A stretch of DNA of 64,000 bases from Saprospiraceae bacterium (GTDB lineage Bacteria; Bacteroidota; Bacteroidia; Chitinophagales; Saprospiraceae), in assembly GCA_016714765.1 (NCBI GenBank), contig JADKCF010000005.1, positions 1-64,000 of the forward strand, in the 5' to 3' direction. The notes below the pieces were generated by a model. The model did not search any database and was not told the origin of the DNA. It was given only the letters and a program-made list of their open reading frames with translations. Below are positions 8,469-18,987 of this stretch, one piece after another; positions within the stretch are counted from its first letter, which is position 1, and the number at the start of each line of letters is the position of its first letter. The position numbers and the translations under genes were made by a program.

Positions 8469-9701
8469 ATGAAGATCCTTCAGTTGTGCAAAAAGTTTCC
8501 TTATCCTCTCAAAGATGGTGAATCTATAGCAGTAACATACTTGAGTAACGCCTTACACAACCTTGGTTGTGAAATATCGCTTTTGAGTATGAATACTTCC
8601 AAGCACTACATGGACATAACTGAGTTGCCCGCTGATTTTAATCATTACAAAGAAATCCATGTCACCGCACTTGACAATTCTATAAAAGCCTTTGATGCTT
8701 TTAAAAATTTGTTTAGTAGTGACTCCTATCACGTCAGTAGATTTGTATGTCCGGATTTTAAAAATAAGCTCATCGAATTGCTGAAGGCCAATGAGTATGA
8801 TGTCATACAGTTGGAGACACTATATCTGACACCATATATAGATGTTATCAAAGAACACTCCAATGCACTGATAACCATGAGGGCGCACAATGTAGAGTTT
8901 GAAATATGGGAAAGAATATCATCCAACACAAAATTTTTGCCTAAAAAGTGGTATTTACAATACCTAACCAGTAAACTGAAGAGGTACGAACTGGCACATC
9001 TGAATAAATATGATTACCTGGTGGCTGTCTCTGAGCGCGATCTTCGAAAATTTAAAACACTGGGGTACAAGAACGGAGCCATCTCTTCGCCTATAGGACT
9101 GAATCTTAAAAATTATACAACTCTGAAGCCACACAATGTATGCGATGACATCTGCTTCATAGGTGCACTGGACTGGATGCCAAATATGGAAGGTCTGATG
9201 TGGTTTATTGAGAAAGTGTGGCCTGCTTTATCGCAGAAGTTTCCGGATATAAAATTCCATATAGCAGGAAGAAATACACCGGACACGCTAAAAAACCTGA
9301 ACATTAACAATATTGTCGTTCACGGAGAGGTCTCAGATGCGATTGAGTTTGTGGACAAATATAGTATGATGATAGTGCCTCTTTTTTCCGGAAGTGGTAT
9401 GAGGGTAAAAATCCTGGAAGGGATGGCGTTGGGCAAAGTGGTCATCACTACAGTATTGGGCAAGGAAGGAATACATGCAGAAAATGGTGAGCATATCCTG
9501 GAGGCAGATACACCTGAAGAGTTTATCCGGCAGATATCCGGTGTCATGTCAGGTGCTATAGATAAAGAGTCTATAGGAGCTCATGCCAAAAAATTTGTAG
9601 AAGATTATTATGACCATGGCGTGAATGCCTTGAAGCTTTTAGAAAAATACCGTAGTCTTAAAGACAACCCAAGCTACAAAAAGGACGTAATGCTTAAGTA
9701 G
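8469..9701 (+). CDS. Glycosyltransferase family 4-like protein
   Basis: A 410-residue GT-B enzyme. The N-terminal Rossmann half starts MKILQLCKKFPYPLKDGESI, a typical GT4 donor-loop start. The C-terminal half contains FIGALDWMPNMEGLMWF, FHIAGRN and the nucleotide-sugar site FSGSGMRVKILEGMALGKVV, with the E-x7-E-like motif shortened. Such enzymes add sugars in surface polysaccharide or glycoprotein synthesis; the substrate cannot be told. It stands alone. The start follows the promoter box rather than the TTG at 8421. Confidence 0.85.
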   Translation: MKILQLCKKFPYPLKDGESIAVTYLSNALHNLGCEISLLSMNTSKHYMDITELPADFNHYKEIHVTALDNSIKAFDAFKNLFSSDSYHVSRFVCPDFKNKLIELLKANEYDVIQLETLYLTPYIDVIKEHSNALITMRAHNVEFEIWERISSNTKFLPKKWYLQYLTSKLKRYELAHLNKYDYLVAVSERDLRKFKTLGYKNGAISSPIGLNLKNYTTLKPHNVCDDICFIGALDWMPNMEGLMWFIEKVWPALSQKFPDIKFHIAGRNTPDTLKNLNINNIVVHGEVSDAIEFVDKYSMMIVPLFSGSGMRVKILEGMALGKVVITTVLGKEGIHAENGEHILEADTPEEFIRQISGVMSGAIDKESIGAHAKKFVEDYYDHGVNALKLLEKYRSLKDNPSYKKDVMLK

Positions 9702-10146
9702 TACTACCGACCGTTCCCTTTGATTTTATTCAATATTTTAATGGATAGGAGAGAGAGCCATCTTTTTGTTACCTAGCTTAATACTTCATTTATATTTCTC
9801 GGATTATTATGTTGCTTTATTTTTTCAAGCGGCCCTGTAGCTATTTTTTAATAAGTCAGCCCCAGCATTTATATGTCTTTAAAGTAATTAAACTTTCATT
9901 TTGGTAATGAAACTAATAAAAAAATAAAAAAAACAACCAAAATATATTATAAATATATGTAATTTATATAATAATGATAATGTATAATTAATGCCATATA
10001 CTACTTTTATTTGACTTGATTTTAAATGAAATATGTATAAAAAAAGACTTCCCTCAAAAATATTTGGCATATAAATTGTCTTACATCAAGAGGATTATTA
10101 TACTTATACGAATTTTATTTTTTAACTTTTTTCAACTTACACACAT
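9702..10146. other. AT-rich intergenic region
   Basis: About 445 very AT-rich bases between the glycosyltransferase and the response regulator. No gene, repeat or clear terminator is seen; short open frames here have no coding character. Confidence 0.5.
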
Positions 10147-10815
10147 ATGGCTACTAGAGCTGTCATTGCTGATCCTCAGAAAATGTTTACAGAGGGAATC
10201 CAGGCCATACTTACTGATATGAAATTTCCACCTATAAAGATAGTGGGAGTAGCTTACAGTCTTGAAGAACTTAAAAAAATGACAGAGTTTCCTATTGATC
10301 TTCTGATCATAGAACTGGCTCTGGCTGATAACAAGGATGTGTCATTAATTTCTGAACTAAAAAGGACACAACCCAATATCAGAATCATAGTTTTGAGTAA
10401 TTATGGCGAGTCGCACATGGTAAGAGATGCTTTTATACAAGGTGCGGACGGATATGTGCTAAAATCTAACAATTCACTGGAGTTGATTCAGTGTATAGAA
10501 AGAGTAATGGAAGGCAGTACTTACATTGCAGAAGGACTCAGGCTTGCCCCTGAGTTTAACAGGCAAAAAAAGACTGCTTCGATAGATAGAAAAAAAGTCT
10601 ATGAAGATAGATTTTTATTAAAACAGAAACTGACAAAAAGAGAAATACAGATATTATCTATGATTGTACAGTTTAAAAACAATAAGACAATAGCACAGGA
10701 ACTGTTCATCAGTGATCAAACGGTATCAGCGCATCGTAAACGAATTATGAAAAAATTCGGCATCAATAATACGGTAAATCTGATAAAGTTTTCAATGGAT
10801 CACCAATTGGTATAG
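10147..10815 (+). CDS. LuxR/NarL-type response regulator with atypical receiver
   Basis: A 222-residue two-domain regulator. The receiver spans about 3-120 and keeps the acidic D9, the S/T site S84 (VLSNYGE) and K106 (YVLKSNN). The phosphoacceptor position after LLII is Glu56 (LLIIELALAD) instead of Asp. The C-terminal LuxR helix-turn-helix spans about 157-215 (LTKREIQILSMI ... TVSAHRKRIMKKFGINNTVNL). Glu can mimic a phosphorylated Asp, so the protein may be constitutively active or controlled without a kinase. No histidine kinase is adjacent. It lies 133 bases upstream of the large surface-protein gene and could control it; that is inference from position. Confidence 0.88.
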   Translation: MATRAVIADPQKMFTEGIQAILTDMKFPPIKIVGVAYSLEELKKMTEFPIDLLIIELALADNKDVSLISELKRTQPNIRIIVLSNYGESHMVRDAFIQGADGYVLKSNNSLELIQCIERVMEGSTYIAEGLRLAPEFNRQKKTASIDRKKVYEDRFLLKQKLTKREIQILSMIVQFKNNKTIAQELFISDQTVSAHRKRIMKKFGINNTVNLIKFSMDHQLV

Positions 10816-10903
10816 TTTTTGACTGAATAATAAATAATCCATTTTTTTTGTGGGCATCCCCTTGCCACTTTTTGCAACAGTATTCTCCATGATAAGTCTG
10901 AGA

Positions 10904-10911
10904 TAAATTTG
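10904..10911 (+). promoter_or_regulatory. Bacteroidota -7 box for dockerin surface protein
   Basis: TAAATTTG matches TAnnTTTG and lies 37 bases before the ATG at 10949. Confidence 0.5.
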
Positions 10912-10948
10912 GAATCATTTTTAGTTTATAATTAAATCAAATTATCTC

Positions 10949-13900
10949 ATGAAATCGGAGAAATTTACACTTACGAAACGCAGAAGTTTTGGTAGGTTTA
11001 TCAAAATGAGTATGCTGTCGGCTTTGCTGACAATCTGGTACTCTGGACTTGAGGCTCAGTGTCCTCTGGTAGGTAACAACCTGGTCCAGGTATCCATGGA
11101 TGAAAATTGTGTCGTCCAGATTACGCCTGACATGATACTAGAAGCACCCGGTACCGGTTGTGCTTATGTTGTTCAGGTTTTGAATTCCAACGGACAGCCA
11201 TTGCAGCTGACAGGAACTAATCCGGAAACGGGCGCTCCTTATGCAACGGGTGATTACAGTTGGATTTCTTGTGCTCAATTAGACCAGACACTGACAGTCA
11301 GGGTTGTATTGGGTACAAATTCTACTTGGGGGAAAATCAAAATCGAGGATAAACTAGCCCCGGTTATTACTTGTCCTGCCCCAGTAACTGTTTCGTGTTG
11401 GGATTCACGTACTTTTCCTGAACCTGCGGTTACTGACAATTGTACGAGGACTCCTTGTACTGCTAGCAGACCAATCACTTTGACATTATTGTCAGATGTC
11501 ACCACAGAATTGGAATGTTCAAACGATAACAGAGCAGTCAGAAGAATAAGATATCAGGCGAAAGACGCCAGTAACAACTTATCTACTGTATGCGAAAGAG
11601 TTATTTATTACTCCAAAATTACACTGACAGATGTCAAGTTTCCTAAAAATTATGATGGAACTCCCAAAAACAGACCTCACCTACAGTGTGATGGTGGCTG
11701 GGCATGGAACCCATATAAGACAGTTGCAAGTGTACCATTCCCTACAGCAAACTGGGATAAAGTATTATTGAATCCTGCCACAGGTGCAGTTCAAATCCCA
11801 CTCAACAACTATCCGGATCCTCATGAGACAGGTGCTCCATACGTGGCTCACCCAGATAACATTACAGGATATATCAATGGGTACAAAGTGGGTACTCCTG
11901 TAGCATCAGGAGCAGGACTTACAGGCTGTACAGCCGGTAATCTGGTAGGCAATGATATAGCATCAGGAACCTGGAGAAACCAGTGTGATAATTCTTCAGG
12001 TGGTACTTTTAGAATAGATACTTTTTATAACCCTATCATTGGTAACAACAATCTCTGTAAAATCAACACCACTTATTCAGATACTAAGATTGATATCTGT
12101 GCTAAGTCATTCAAAGTGTTGAGATACTGGACTGTACTTGACTGGTGTTCATCAGGGGCATCAAGTATATCCAATAGCTATCAGATTATAAAGGTGATAG
12201 ATGATGAAGGTCCATCGGCAACTATTCCTCCGGATGTTACCACTGGAGTGACTCCATGTCTGGCTAATCCAACCGCAGGAACCAGCCCTAATATTGATAT
12301 AGAAAGTGTATCCAGCGTTGTACCTGCAGATCCTTACTCTTGTACAGGTTCATGGTTGGCAATAGCTCCTATCAGTATTTTTGACTGTAGCGACAAAAGC
12401 AAAGTGACTTATACTGTGCAGTTTGTCTTACCTGATGCCAACGGAAATCCACCTGCTAATCCGGTTTATGTATACCAAAGTGGTAATGTGAAATCAGAGC
12501 AAATAGCTACTGGACCTAATGCCGGAAGATGGCAGTTGACAGGCTTGCCTTTCGGATGTGTTTGGATCAAATATACACTATATGATGAGTGTGGCAACAC
12601 TTCTGAAGCTTACACTGAAATAAGAGTAGAGGACAAAACACCTCCTGTACCAGTATGCGATGAATTTACAGTAGTGACTTTATCCAACAATGGGTGGGCG
12701 CATGTATTCGCAGAAACTTTTGATGATGGATCACATGACAATTGTTCTGCAGTAACGTTTTCGGTAAGAAGACTCACAGCAGGATGTAACTCGAATGGAT
12801 CTACGAATGAAGCCACCAATCCTTTTGGACCGTTTGTACAATTCTGTTGTTCGGATGTAGGAAAGGAAGTGATGGTAGAACTCAGAGTAACAGATAGTTA
12901 CGGAAACGTAAACAGTTGCATGGTAGTGGCTACAACACAAGACAAAGTACCACCAGTGATTTCATGTCCAAAAGATAAAGTTATAAGTTGTGGTGCAGAT
13001 ACTACTTTGTTAGCTTCTGAAAGACCTGTTTGGTCTCCAACAGCCCTTAGCACTCCTTACTTTTCCGACAATTGTAATGCAACTATGTCATGGACAAATA
13101 AAGGTGTTATCGATAATTGCGGACAGGGAGTCATTACAAGAACATTTACTGTAACTGACAATGGTGGCCGTACGGCAACATGTGAGCAGATCATCACTAT
13201 AAGAAATAACACTCCTTACACCGGACCTACTGCATGGCCTACATCGCCAAAAGAAGTAAGTGGCTGTATGAACGTGGATACCGATCCAAGCAAAACTGGA
13301 ATACCTACTATCGGTAACGGAGCTTGCAGTCAGGTAGCATATACTTATGAAGATCAGGTCTTCCCATTTGTAGATGGAGTGTGCTTCAAGATACTTAGAA
13401 AATGGACAGTGATAGACTGGTGTAAATTTGCGCCTAACAAAGCCCCTAATGGCCAAGAATATCCTTCAGTTCCTACTTCTACAGCAGCAACAGGTCAGGA
13501 GTGGAAAATCAATACCTGGTCTTACACTCAGATCATAAAGGTATCTGAAAACGATAAACCAAAGGATCTTATTTGTTCTAAAGCTGATACTGAGGCTTTC
13601 GGAGCTGACTGTACAGGTTTTGTAACGCTGAAAAATTCTGCAACAGATTGTACACCGCCAGCACAATTGAGATGGAACTGGAAGATTACTCTTCAAAATG
13701 GTACTGTCATCAATAAGCCGGCTACAGCCAGCCCTGCAAGTGCAGATGCTTCTGGTACATATCCGGTAAATACTGGTGGTGGATCACATAGTATCACATG
13801 GACAGTAGAAGATATGTGTGGTAATCAGGCTACTTGTACTTATCCATTCAAAGTTGTGGACAAGAAGAAGCCAACTCCATATTGTATCAGCGATATCACA

Positions 13901-15397
13901 ACTGTAGTGATGCCTACAACAGGTCAGGTAACAATTTGGGCTAATGATTTTAACCTAAGCAACGGATCATTTGACAACTGTACAGCTAAAGCCAATCTGA
14001 AGTTTTCATTGTCTACAAATATCAATGAAACAAGCAGAACCTACAATTGCAGCCAGTTAGGAGAAAATCAGGTTACAATGTATGTTTGGGATGAAGCAGG
14101 TAATTATGATTATTGTACCGTAACCATCAATATTCAGGCAAATGGCACTGCATGTTCAGGAGCAAGAATGGCCGGAAATGTGGGTACGGAGTCCAATAAC
14201 ATGGTAAAAGATGTACAGGTGGTACTTCAGAATATGACCAGCAACGAGACGAAAGCAAACATTACCAATACTCAGGGACAATTTGAGTTCGTGGGAATGC
14301 CAGAACAGATTTCTTACAAGATCACTCCTGAAAAAGACGTGGACCACCTCAATGGTGTATCTACTCTGGACCTGGTCATGATCCAAAGACACATACTCGG
14401 TATCGAAAAGTTGAACTCTGCTTATAAGTTTATCGCAGCTGACGTCAACAAGGACAACAAAGTGACTGCGGGTGACCTGGTAGAGCTTAGAAAACTGATC
14501 CTTGGTATCTATGCCAAATTGCCAAACAACAAGTCATGGAGATTCCTTGATAAAGCGGTGAATATATCTGATATAGCTAACCCTTGGGGAGTAAATGAGT
14601 ACATAAGTATCAATAACTTCTCTGCATCGATGATGAATAACAACTTCGTAGCAGTAAAAGTAGGTGATATCAACGGGTCTGCAGTGACAAATGTCAATGC
14701 TCCTGTGACTCAGAGCAGAAGTGCCAAAACATTGACCCTGGTAACTGAAGATCATTCTTTCAAAGCAGGCGAATCAGTAAAAATGGATATTACAGCAGAC
14801 AACTTTGTGAATATGTCAGGTGCTCAGTGGACTTTCAATTATGATGAGGCTGCACTGGAGTTCAAACATATCAACGCAGGTGCACTTGCTGTCAGCCAGG
14901 ACAACTTCCACGTAAAAGATGGTAAAGTATCATTTAGCTGGAACGATTACAAGGGTAAAACTGTAGCCAATAACAAGGTATTGTTTACTATCGAATTCAG
15001 AGCAACTGCGAATAACACAATAGCCAAATCATTGACATTGTCATCAGATATCACTAAAGCCGAAGCTTACACACAAGACTTGAGTGAAATAAATGTTGGA
15101 CTTTCAGTCAGAAGTAAAAATGCATCAGATGCTGTGTTTGCACTGGATCAAAACAATCCAAACCCATTCACTGCAGGTACTACCATCAGCTTTGTATTGC
15201 CTGAAGCAGGTAAAGCTATGTTGACCATTTATGATATCACCGGAAAGGTATTGAAAACAATATCCAACGAATATCCAAAAGGTAGAAACGAAGTCACCAT
15301 TACTTCAGATGAGTTTAATGCTCAGGGTGTGATGTTTTACGAGCTCGAAAGCAAAGGCTTGAAGGCGACAAAGAAGATGATTTATCTTAACAAATAG
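10949..15397 (+). CDS. Giant secreted HYR-like protein with dockerin, cohesin-like domain and T9SS tail
   Basis: A 1482-residue surface protein with an N-terminal signal (SMLSALLTIWYSGLEAQ). Residues about 45-1070 are Cys-rich beta-sandwich repeats with recurrent motifs such as DKLAPVITCP, TDNCT, and (V/I)EDKTPPVPVC, resembling HYR domains. A carboxypeptidase-regulatory-like segment follows. A type I dockerin-like pair lies at about 1124-1194 (LNGVSTLDLVMIQRHILGI, then the calcium loop DVNKDNKVTAGDL with LRKLILGI). A cohesin-like domain is at about 1264-1370 (GAQWTFNYDEAALEF), and a type A T9SS sorting domain at about 1400-1482 (NNPNPFTAGTTISFVLPEAG). Dockerins bind cohesins with calcium, so this protein could pair with the next one or with copies of itself. 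Confidence 0.85.
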   Translation: MKSEKFTLTKRRSFGRFIKMSMLSALLTIWYSGLEAQCPLVGNNLVQVSMDENCVVQITPDMILEAPGTGCAYVVQVLNSNGQPLQLTGTNPETGAPYATGDYSWISCAQLDQTLTVRVVLGTNSTWGKIKIEDKLAPVITCPAPVTVSCWDSRTFPEPAVTDNCTRTPCTASRPITLTLLSDVTTELECSNDNRAVRRIRYQAKDASNNLSTVCERVIYYSKITLTDVKFPKNYDGTPKNRPHLQCDGGWAWNPYKTVASVPFPTANWDKVLLNPATGAVQIPLNNYPDPHETGAPYVAHPDNITGYINGYKVGTPVASGAGLTGCTAGNLVGNDIASGTWRNQCDNSSGGTFRIDTFYNPIIGNNNLCKINTTYSDTKIDICAKSFKVLRYWTVLDWCSSGASSISNSYQIIKVIDDEGPSATIPPDVTTGVTPCLANPTAGTSPNIDIESVSSVVPADPYSCTGSWLAIAPISIFDCSDKSKVTYTVQFVLPDANGNPPANPVYVYQSGNVKSEQIATGPNAGRWQLTGLPFGCVWIKYTLYDECGNTSEAYTEIRVEDKTPPVPVCDEFTVVTLSNNGWAHVFAETFDDGSHDNCSAVTFSVRRLTAGCNSNGSTNEATNPFGPFVQFCCSDVGKEVMVELRVTDSYGNVNSCMVVATTQDKVPPVISCPKDKVISCGADTTLLASERPVWSPTALSTPYFSDNCNATMSWTNKGVIDNCGQGVITRTFTVTDNGGRTATCEQIITIRNNTPYTGPTAWPTSPKEVSGCMNVDTDPSKTGIPTIGNGACSQVAYTYEDQVFPFVDGVCFKILRKWTVIDWCKFAPNKAPNGQEYPSVPTSTAATGQEWKINTWSYTQIIKVSENDKPKDLICSKADTEAFGADCTGFVTLKNSATDCTPPAQLRWNWKITLQNGTVINKPATASPASADASGTYPVNTGGGSHSITWTVEDMCGNQATCTYPFKVVDKKKPTPYCISDITTVVMPTTGQVTIWANDFNLSNGSFDNCTAKANLKFSLSTNINETSRTYNCSQLGENQVTMYVWDEAGNYDYCTVTINIQANGTACSGARMAGNVGTESNNMVKDVQVVLQNMTSNETKANITNTQGQFEFVGMPEQISYKITPEKDVDHLNGVSTLDLVMIQRHILGIEKLNSAYKFIAADVNKDNKVTAGDLVELRKLILGIYAKLPNNKSWRFLDKAVNISDIANPWGVNEYISINNFSASMMNNNFVAVKVGDINGSAVTNVNAPVTQSRSAKTLTLVTEDHSFKAGESVKMDITADNFVNMSGAQWTFNYDEAALEFKHINAGALAVSQDNFHVKDGKVSFSWNDYKGKTVANNKVLFTIEFRATANNTIAKSLTLSSDITKAEAYTQDLSEINVGLSVRSKNASDAVFALDQNNPNPFTAGTTISFVLPEAGKAMLTIYDITGKVLKTISNEYPKGRNEVTITSDEFNAQGVMFYELESKGLKATKKMIYLNK

Positions 15398-15425
15398 ATT
15401 TAAGATATAAACATAAAAATATTCG

Positions 15426-15459
15426 AAAAGCCCGGCACCATTTGGTGTTCGGGCTTTTT
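15426..15459 (+). terminator. Rho-independent terminator after dockerin protein
   Basis: A long GC-rich hairpin pairs AAAAGCCCGGCACCA with TGGTGTTCGGGCTTTT around a short loop, ending in T residues, 28 bases after the stop. Confidence 0.9.
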
Positions 15460-15683
15460 AAGTTGGGTACTGCAAGCCTGGCTTTTAATGCTCATTTATT
15501 GATAAATTTTTGTTTTTTAAACTTTAAACTTTTATTTTTGTTGAAAATGCTACAGTTTCCCGCCTTTTGAGTAGCTCTATACATAGTTTGGCTCACTATT
15601 TGCATTAATCTATATTGATTTCCGAACATTATTGGCCAAAAGTCAATTGCTCAGAATCAGTTTTAATAATAAGATTTAATATA

Positions 15684-15715
15684 TTGAGTTTTAACTAAAT
15701 TAATGCTTAATTTTG
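15684..15715 (+). promoter_or_regulatory. Bacteroidota promoter for cohesin protein
   Basis: A TTG at 15684-15686 is spaced 21 bases from TAATTTTG at 15708-15715, fitting the -33/-7 pattern. The ATG at 15749 follows 33 bases later. An in-frame ATG-like start at 15713 would lie inside the -7 box and is rejected. Confidence 0.65.
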
Positions 15716-15748
15716 CAATCTGATTTTATCATTTTAAAAATTCCCAAC

Positions 15749-18700
15749 ATGAGGAAAATTTTAATTACAATTATTACCATTTTATGCTTTGGACTCGGAA
15801 ATGCGGATGCGCAGCTGACCGTTTCTATGTCGAGCTCACAGGTAGCACCCAATACACAGGCATCCGTAGATGTCACAGTAAGTGGTTTTACCAATCTGCT
15901 AGGAGTACAGTTTTCGATCAATTTTGATTCATTGGTACTCGCTTATGGCAATGCTACTAATTTTTCGGGAACACTCCCCGGATTGTCTGCCTCTGCAGTG
16001 TCCGGACCCAATGGAGTCGGAGTAAAAAATGGACAGATTACCTTCTCCTGGTTTGACCAGCAGGGTACTGGAAAGTCGGTACCAGATGGCACAAGGCTGT
16101 TTACTATTGTATTTAATGCCATTGGCCCCGTCGGTTCCAAGTCTGATATTGTCACGAGCAGTGTGCCCAGGGTAATAGAAGTAGTCAATGCAAATTTCGG
16201 AAATGTAAATTTGATTAATAACAAGGGTACTGTTACGATCAAGGGAGATGGTCCGGTAGATCCGTGTCCCAATCCGACTTGTTCAGATCCAAATAGCCTC
16301 ATACTTGCAGGTACTGTGATCAATTCAGAAAAAAATAAAACGGTTTGTATTCCTATTTCTGTGAAAAATTTCAGAATGATGCAATCAGGACAAGGAAGTA
16401 TCAAGTGGGACCCTACTTTGTTGCAGTATACCGAGGTGAAAACACCAGCGTCAGGAGGTATACCAGGATTTAGTGGTGGCTTTAATGCTAATAATGCTGC
16501 TAATGGTGAGTTTAAATATCTTTGGGCCAATGATAATCCCGCAGTTCCGCTCACGCTCGCTGACAATACCGTGATTATGGAGTTGTGCTTTAAAGTGTTG
16601 GGAAATACAGGCCAGATAGGTTGTATTCTTATAGGACAGGGTACTTTAGCGACAGAATGGGAAAATGCTACGGGTACAGTACCTGTGTGCTTTAATTATG
16701 GTAAAGTGACAGTCGTAGATTTGCCACCGCCTAATGCTGTTTTGATAAAAGCAGGAACCGCCACAGGTACATTGGGTTCAGAAGTTTGTATTGATGTGAC
16801 TGTAGATAATTTTACAAATATACTGGGTGCAAGTACTACATTAACCTGGGATCCCACAGAACTGGAATTTGTGAGGACAGATATGTATATGCTGGAGGGA
16901 TTAAATTCAACTGCGTTTAACAACACCTCAAGTTCACTGAAATTTTTATGGATATCTCCAGCCGCAGTCACCAAAGCGAATGGATCCAAGATATTCCAGA
17001 TATGTTTTAAAATTAAAAAATGTCTGACAGGAATGGCTGTTAATATACCTGGGCCAACAGAAATAGTAGGTGCGGGCAGTGCGGGCAGTGTAGTAGTACC
17101 AAGTCAAACAATGGCTGGATCTATATCATGTACAATCGAAGAGCAATGTTCGGCTACCTGTACATTGGGTGCTGTGACGGCCACAAGCTGTAGTGGTACA
17201 AGCGACGGGGCTGTGTCTCTGACAGTGACAGGAACCAATCTAGGTAATCATACAATAGAATGGAAGAATGCAGCAGGAACTGTAGTGAAGCCTTCTGCAT
17301 CGCTGACAGCAGGCACCAATCTTACAGGTGTACCTGCAGGCACCTACACATATGAGGTCAAATTTGGCACAATGGTGTGCTGTACAGGATCTGCTTCAGT
17401 AATCAGCCCTACGCAGATAGTTATACCTCAGTCTGGTGTAGTCATAAATGTAGGATGCGGGCAGAAAGGCTCGATCAATATTACAAGCACAACAGGCGGA
17501 AATGGTGGGTTTATATATAAATGGACTCCGGAACTGGGAAATACAGCTAATCCTCTAAATCTGGACGCTGGCAGCTATACGGTTTTAGTGACTGACAGCA
17601 AAGGATGTACTGCTACAGCGACATTTACAGTAGGCAATACTTCTACTGAATTGTCAGTAACCACATCTTCAGCAGTGGTAAAATGTAAAGGAGGTTCGGA
17701 TGGTTCTATCCAGATCAACGCTTCCGGAGGATGTGCTCCATATTCATACAGCTGGTCCACTTCAGGATTAAGTGGAAATAACCCGCAAAACCTTAAGGCT
17801 GGTGTATATACTGTGACAGTATCAGATAGTTCTACCCCGGCTCAAACCAAAACAGCGACGGTGACCATTACAGAACCATCAGCTGCGGTCGAAATAGCGT
17901 TAACAGGTATAACCGATGCTTCTTCTGCTACATCCAGTGATGGTGTAATAACACTTACCATCACAGGAGGAACGCCTAATTATAAAACAGTTTGGTCGGG
18001 ACCAACTACAATTGCCGATGGAAACACTTCCGGAGTAATAGACGCAAAAAATCTGAAAACCGGATCTTATAGTGTCACTGTCACTGATGCTAATGGCTGT
18101 ACTGCAGTCAGATCTGCGATAGAAGTCCCAATAAAGGATCCCGTTGTAGTGGCTCCTGAAGTTGGTTCTTCATCCGTATCATCTAGTTTTAATGGGTTTG
18201 GAGTGCCATGTTTTGGCGATGATGATGGCGCTATAGTATGTACGGTTAGTGGAGGTACATATCCGATGACTGCGACATTAAAATCTGGCAGCCAGACTAT
18301 CCGATCCATCACCATCAATGGTCCTGATGTATCATTTACAGGATTGGTTGCCGGTTCTTATACCATAGAAGTCAGCAACAGTAAAGGCACTAAAATAGTG
18401 GGTCCTCTCGTAGTTACTCAGCCTACAAAACTGGCTGTTACTCCTTCAGTATCCTGTACAGAAGCCAATAAAGAAACTGGTTCCATTGAGTTGAAGACCA
18501 ACAATACCGGTGCCGGCAATTACGGATACACCTGGTTTGGTTTGACAGATTTGGATAACAAAGCAGAAAACCTTGCAAAAGGCTTCTATAACGTCACTGT
18601 AACTGATGCTAATGGTTGTGAAGACAAACTGTCGAATATTGAAATCGACGATTGTGAAATTACCGGAGTTTGTTACAAAGCTACAACAGTGATCACACCC

Positions 18701-18949
18701 AATGGTGACAACTTTAATGATCTGTTCCTGATCAACTGTGTGAACAATACGGCTTCAGATCTGACAGTTTTTGACAGATGGGGTAGGGTCGTGTACTCTC
18801 AAAATAACTATGATAATACCTGGCAGGGTGTAGACAAGGATGGCAAGGATCTCAAAGAAGGAGGTTACATCTGGGTACTCACTGTAAACTTTGGTCAAGG
18901 CAGAAGAGAAGTGCACAAAGGTACGGTAACGTTACTGAGAGCCAATTAA
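15749..18949 (+). CDS. Multi-cohesin-like surface protein with SprB-like repeats and CHU_C/type B T9SS domain
   Basis: A 1066-residue secreted protein; signal peptide MRKILITIITILCFGLGNAD. Three cohesin-like domains occupy about 20-165, 175-320 and 330-455; telltale strands are GVQFSINFDSLVLAYG, GQGSIKWDPTLLQY and GASTTLTWDPTELEF. SprB-like/PKD-like repeats follow to about 960, each with a (Y/F)xYxWS core and NLxAGxYTVTVTD end. The last 95 residues are the gliding-motility C-terminal domain (TIGR04131 type: VITPNGDNFNDLF, LTVFDRWGRVVY). This type B signal is recognised by PorP/SprF-like proteins, one of which is encoded immediately downstream. Partner dockerins occur in the preceding gene. 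Confidence 0.85.
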   Translation: MRKILITIITILCFGLGNADAQLTVSMSSSQVAPNTQASVDVTVSGFTNLLGVQFSINFDSLVLAYGNATNFSGTLPGLSASAVSGPNGVGVKNGQITFSWFDQQGTGKSVPDGTRLFTIVFNAIGPVGSKSDIVTSSVPRVIEVVNANFGNVNLINNKGTVTIKGDGPVDPCPNPTCSDPNSLILAGTVINSEKNKTVCIPISVKNFRMMQSGQGSIKWDPTLLQYTEVKTPASGGIPGFSGGFNANNAANGEFKYLWANDNPAVPLTLADNTVIMELCFKVLGNTGQIGCILIGQGTLATEWENATGTVPVCFNYGKVTVVDLPPPNAVLIKAGTATGTLGSEVCIDVTVDNFTNILGASTTLTWDPTELEFVRTDMYMLEGLNSTAFNNTSSSLKFLWISPAAVTKANGSKIFQICFKIKKCLTGMAVNIPGPTEIVGAGSAGSVVVPSQTMAGSISCTIEEQCSATCTLGAVTATSCSGTSDGAVSLTVTGTNLGNHTIEWKNAAGTVVKPSASLTAGTNLTGVPAGTYTYEVKFGTMVCCTGSASVISPTQIVIPQSGVVINVGCGQKGSINITSTTGGNGGFIYKWTPELGNTANPLNLDAGSYTVLVTDSKGCTATATFTVGNTSTELSVTTSSAVVKCKGGSDGSIQINASGGCAPYSYSWSTSGLSGNNPQNLKAGVYTVTVSDSSTPAQTKTATVTITEPSAAVEIALTGITDASSATSSDGVITLTITGGTPNYKTVWSGPTTIADGNTSGVIDAKNLKTGSYSVTVTDANGCTAVRSAIEVPIKDPVVVAPEVGSSSVSSSFNGFGVPCFGDDDGAIVCTVSGGTYPMTATLKSGSQTIRSITINGPDVSFTGLVAGSYTIEVSNSKGTKIVGPLVVTQPTKLAVTPSVSCTEANKETGSIELKTNNTGAGNYGYTWFGLTDLDNKAENLAKGFYNVTVTDANGCEDKLSNIEIDDCEITGVCYKATTVITPNGDNFNDLFLINCVNNTASDLTVFDRWGRVVYSQNNYDNTWQGVDKDGKDLKEGGYIWVLTVNFGQGRREVHKGTVTLLRAN

Positions 18950-18987
18950 TTTTATTCAAAGAAAGAAAATTTCATAAAAGATATAAT

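Larger units (their letters stand above)
15398..15748. other. Intergenic region: terminator then AT-rich leader
   Basis: It contains the terminator at 15426-15459 and the promoter at 15684-15715. The roughly 220 bases between them show no gene or repeat. Confidence 0.5.
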
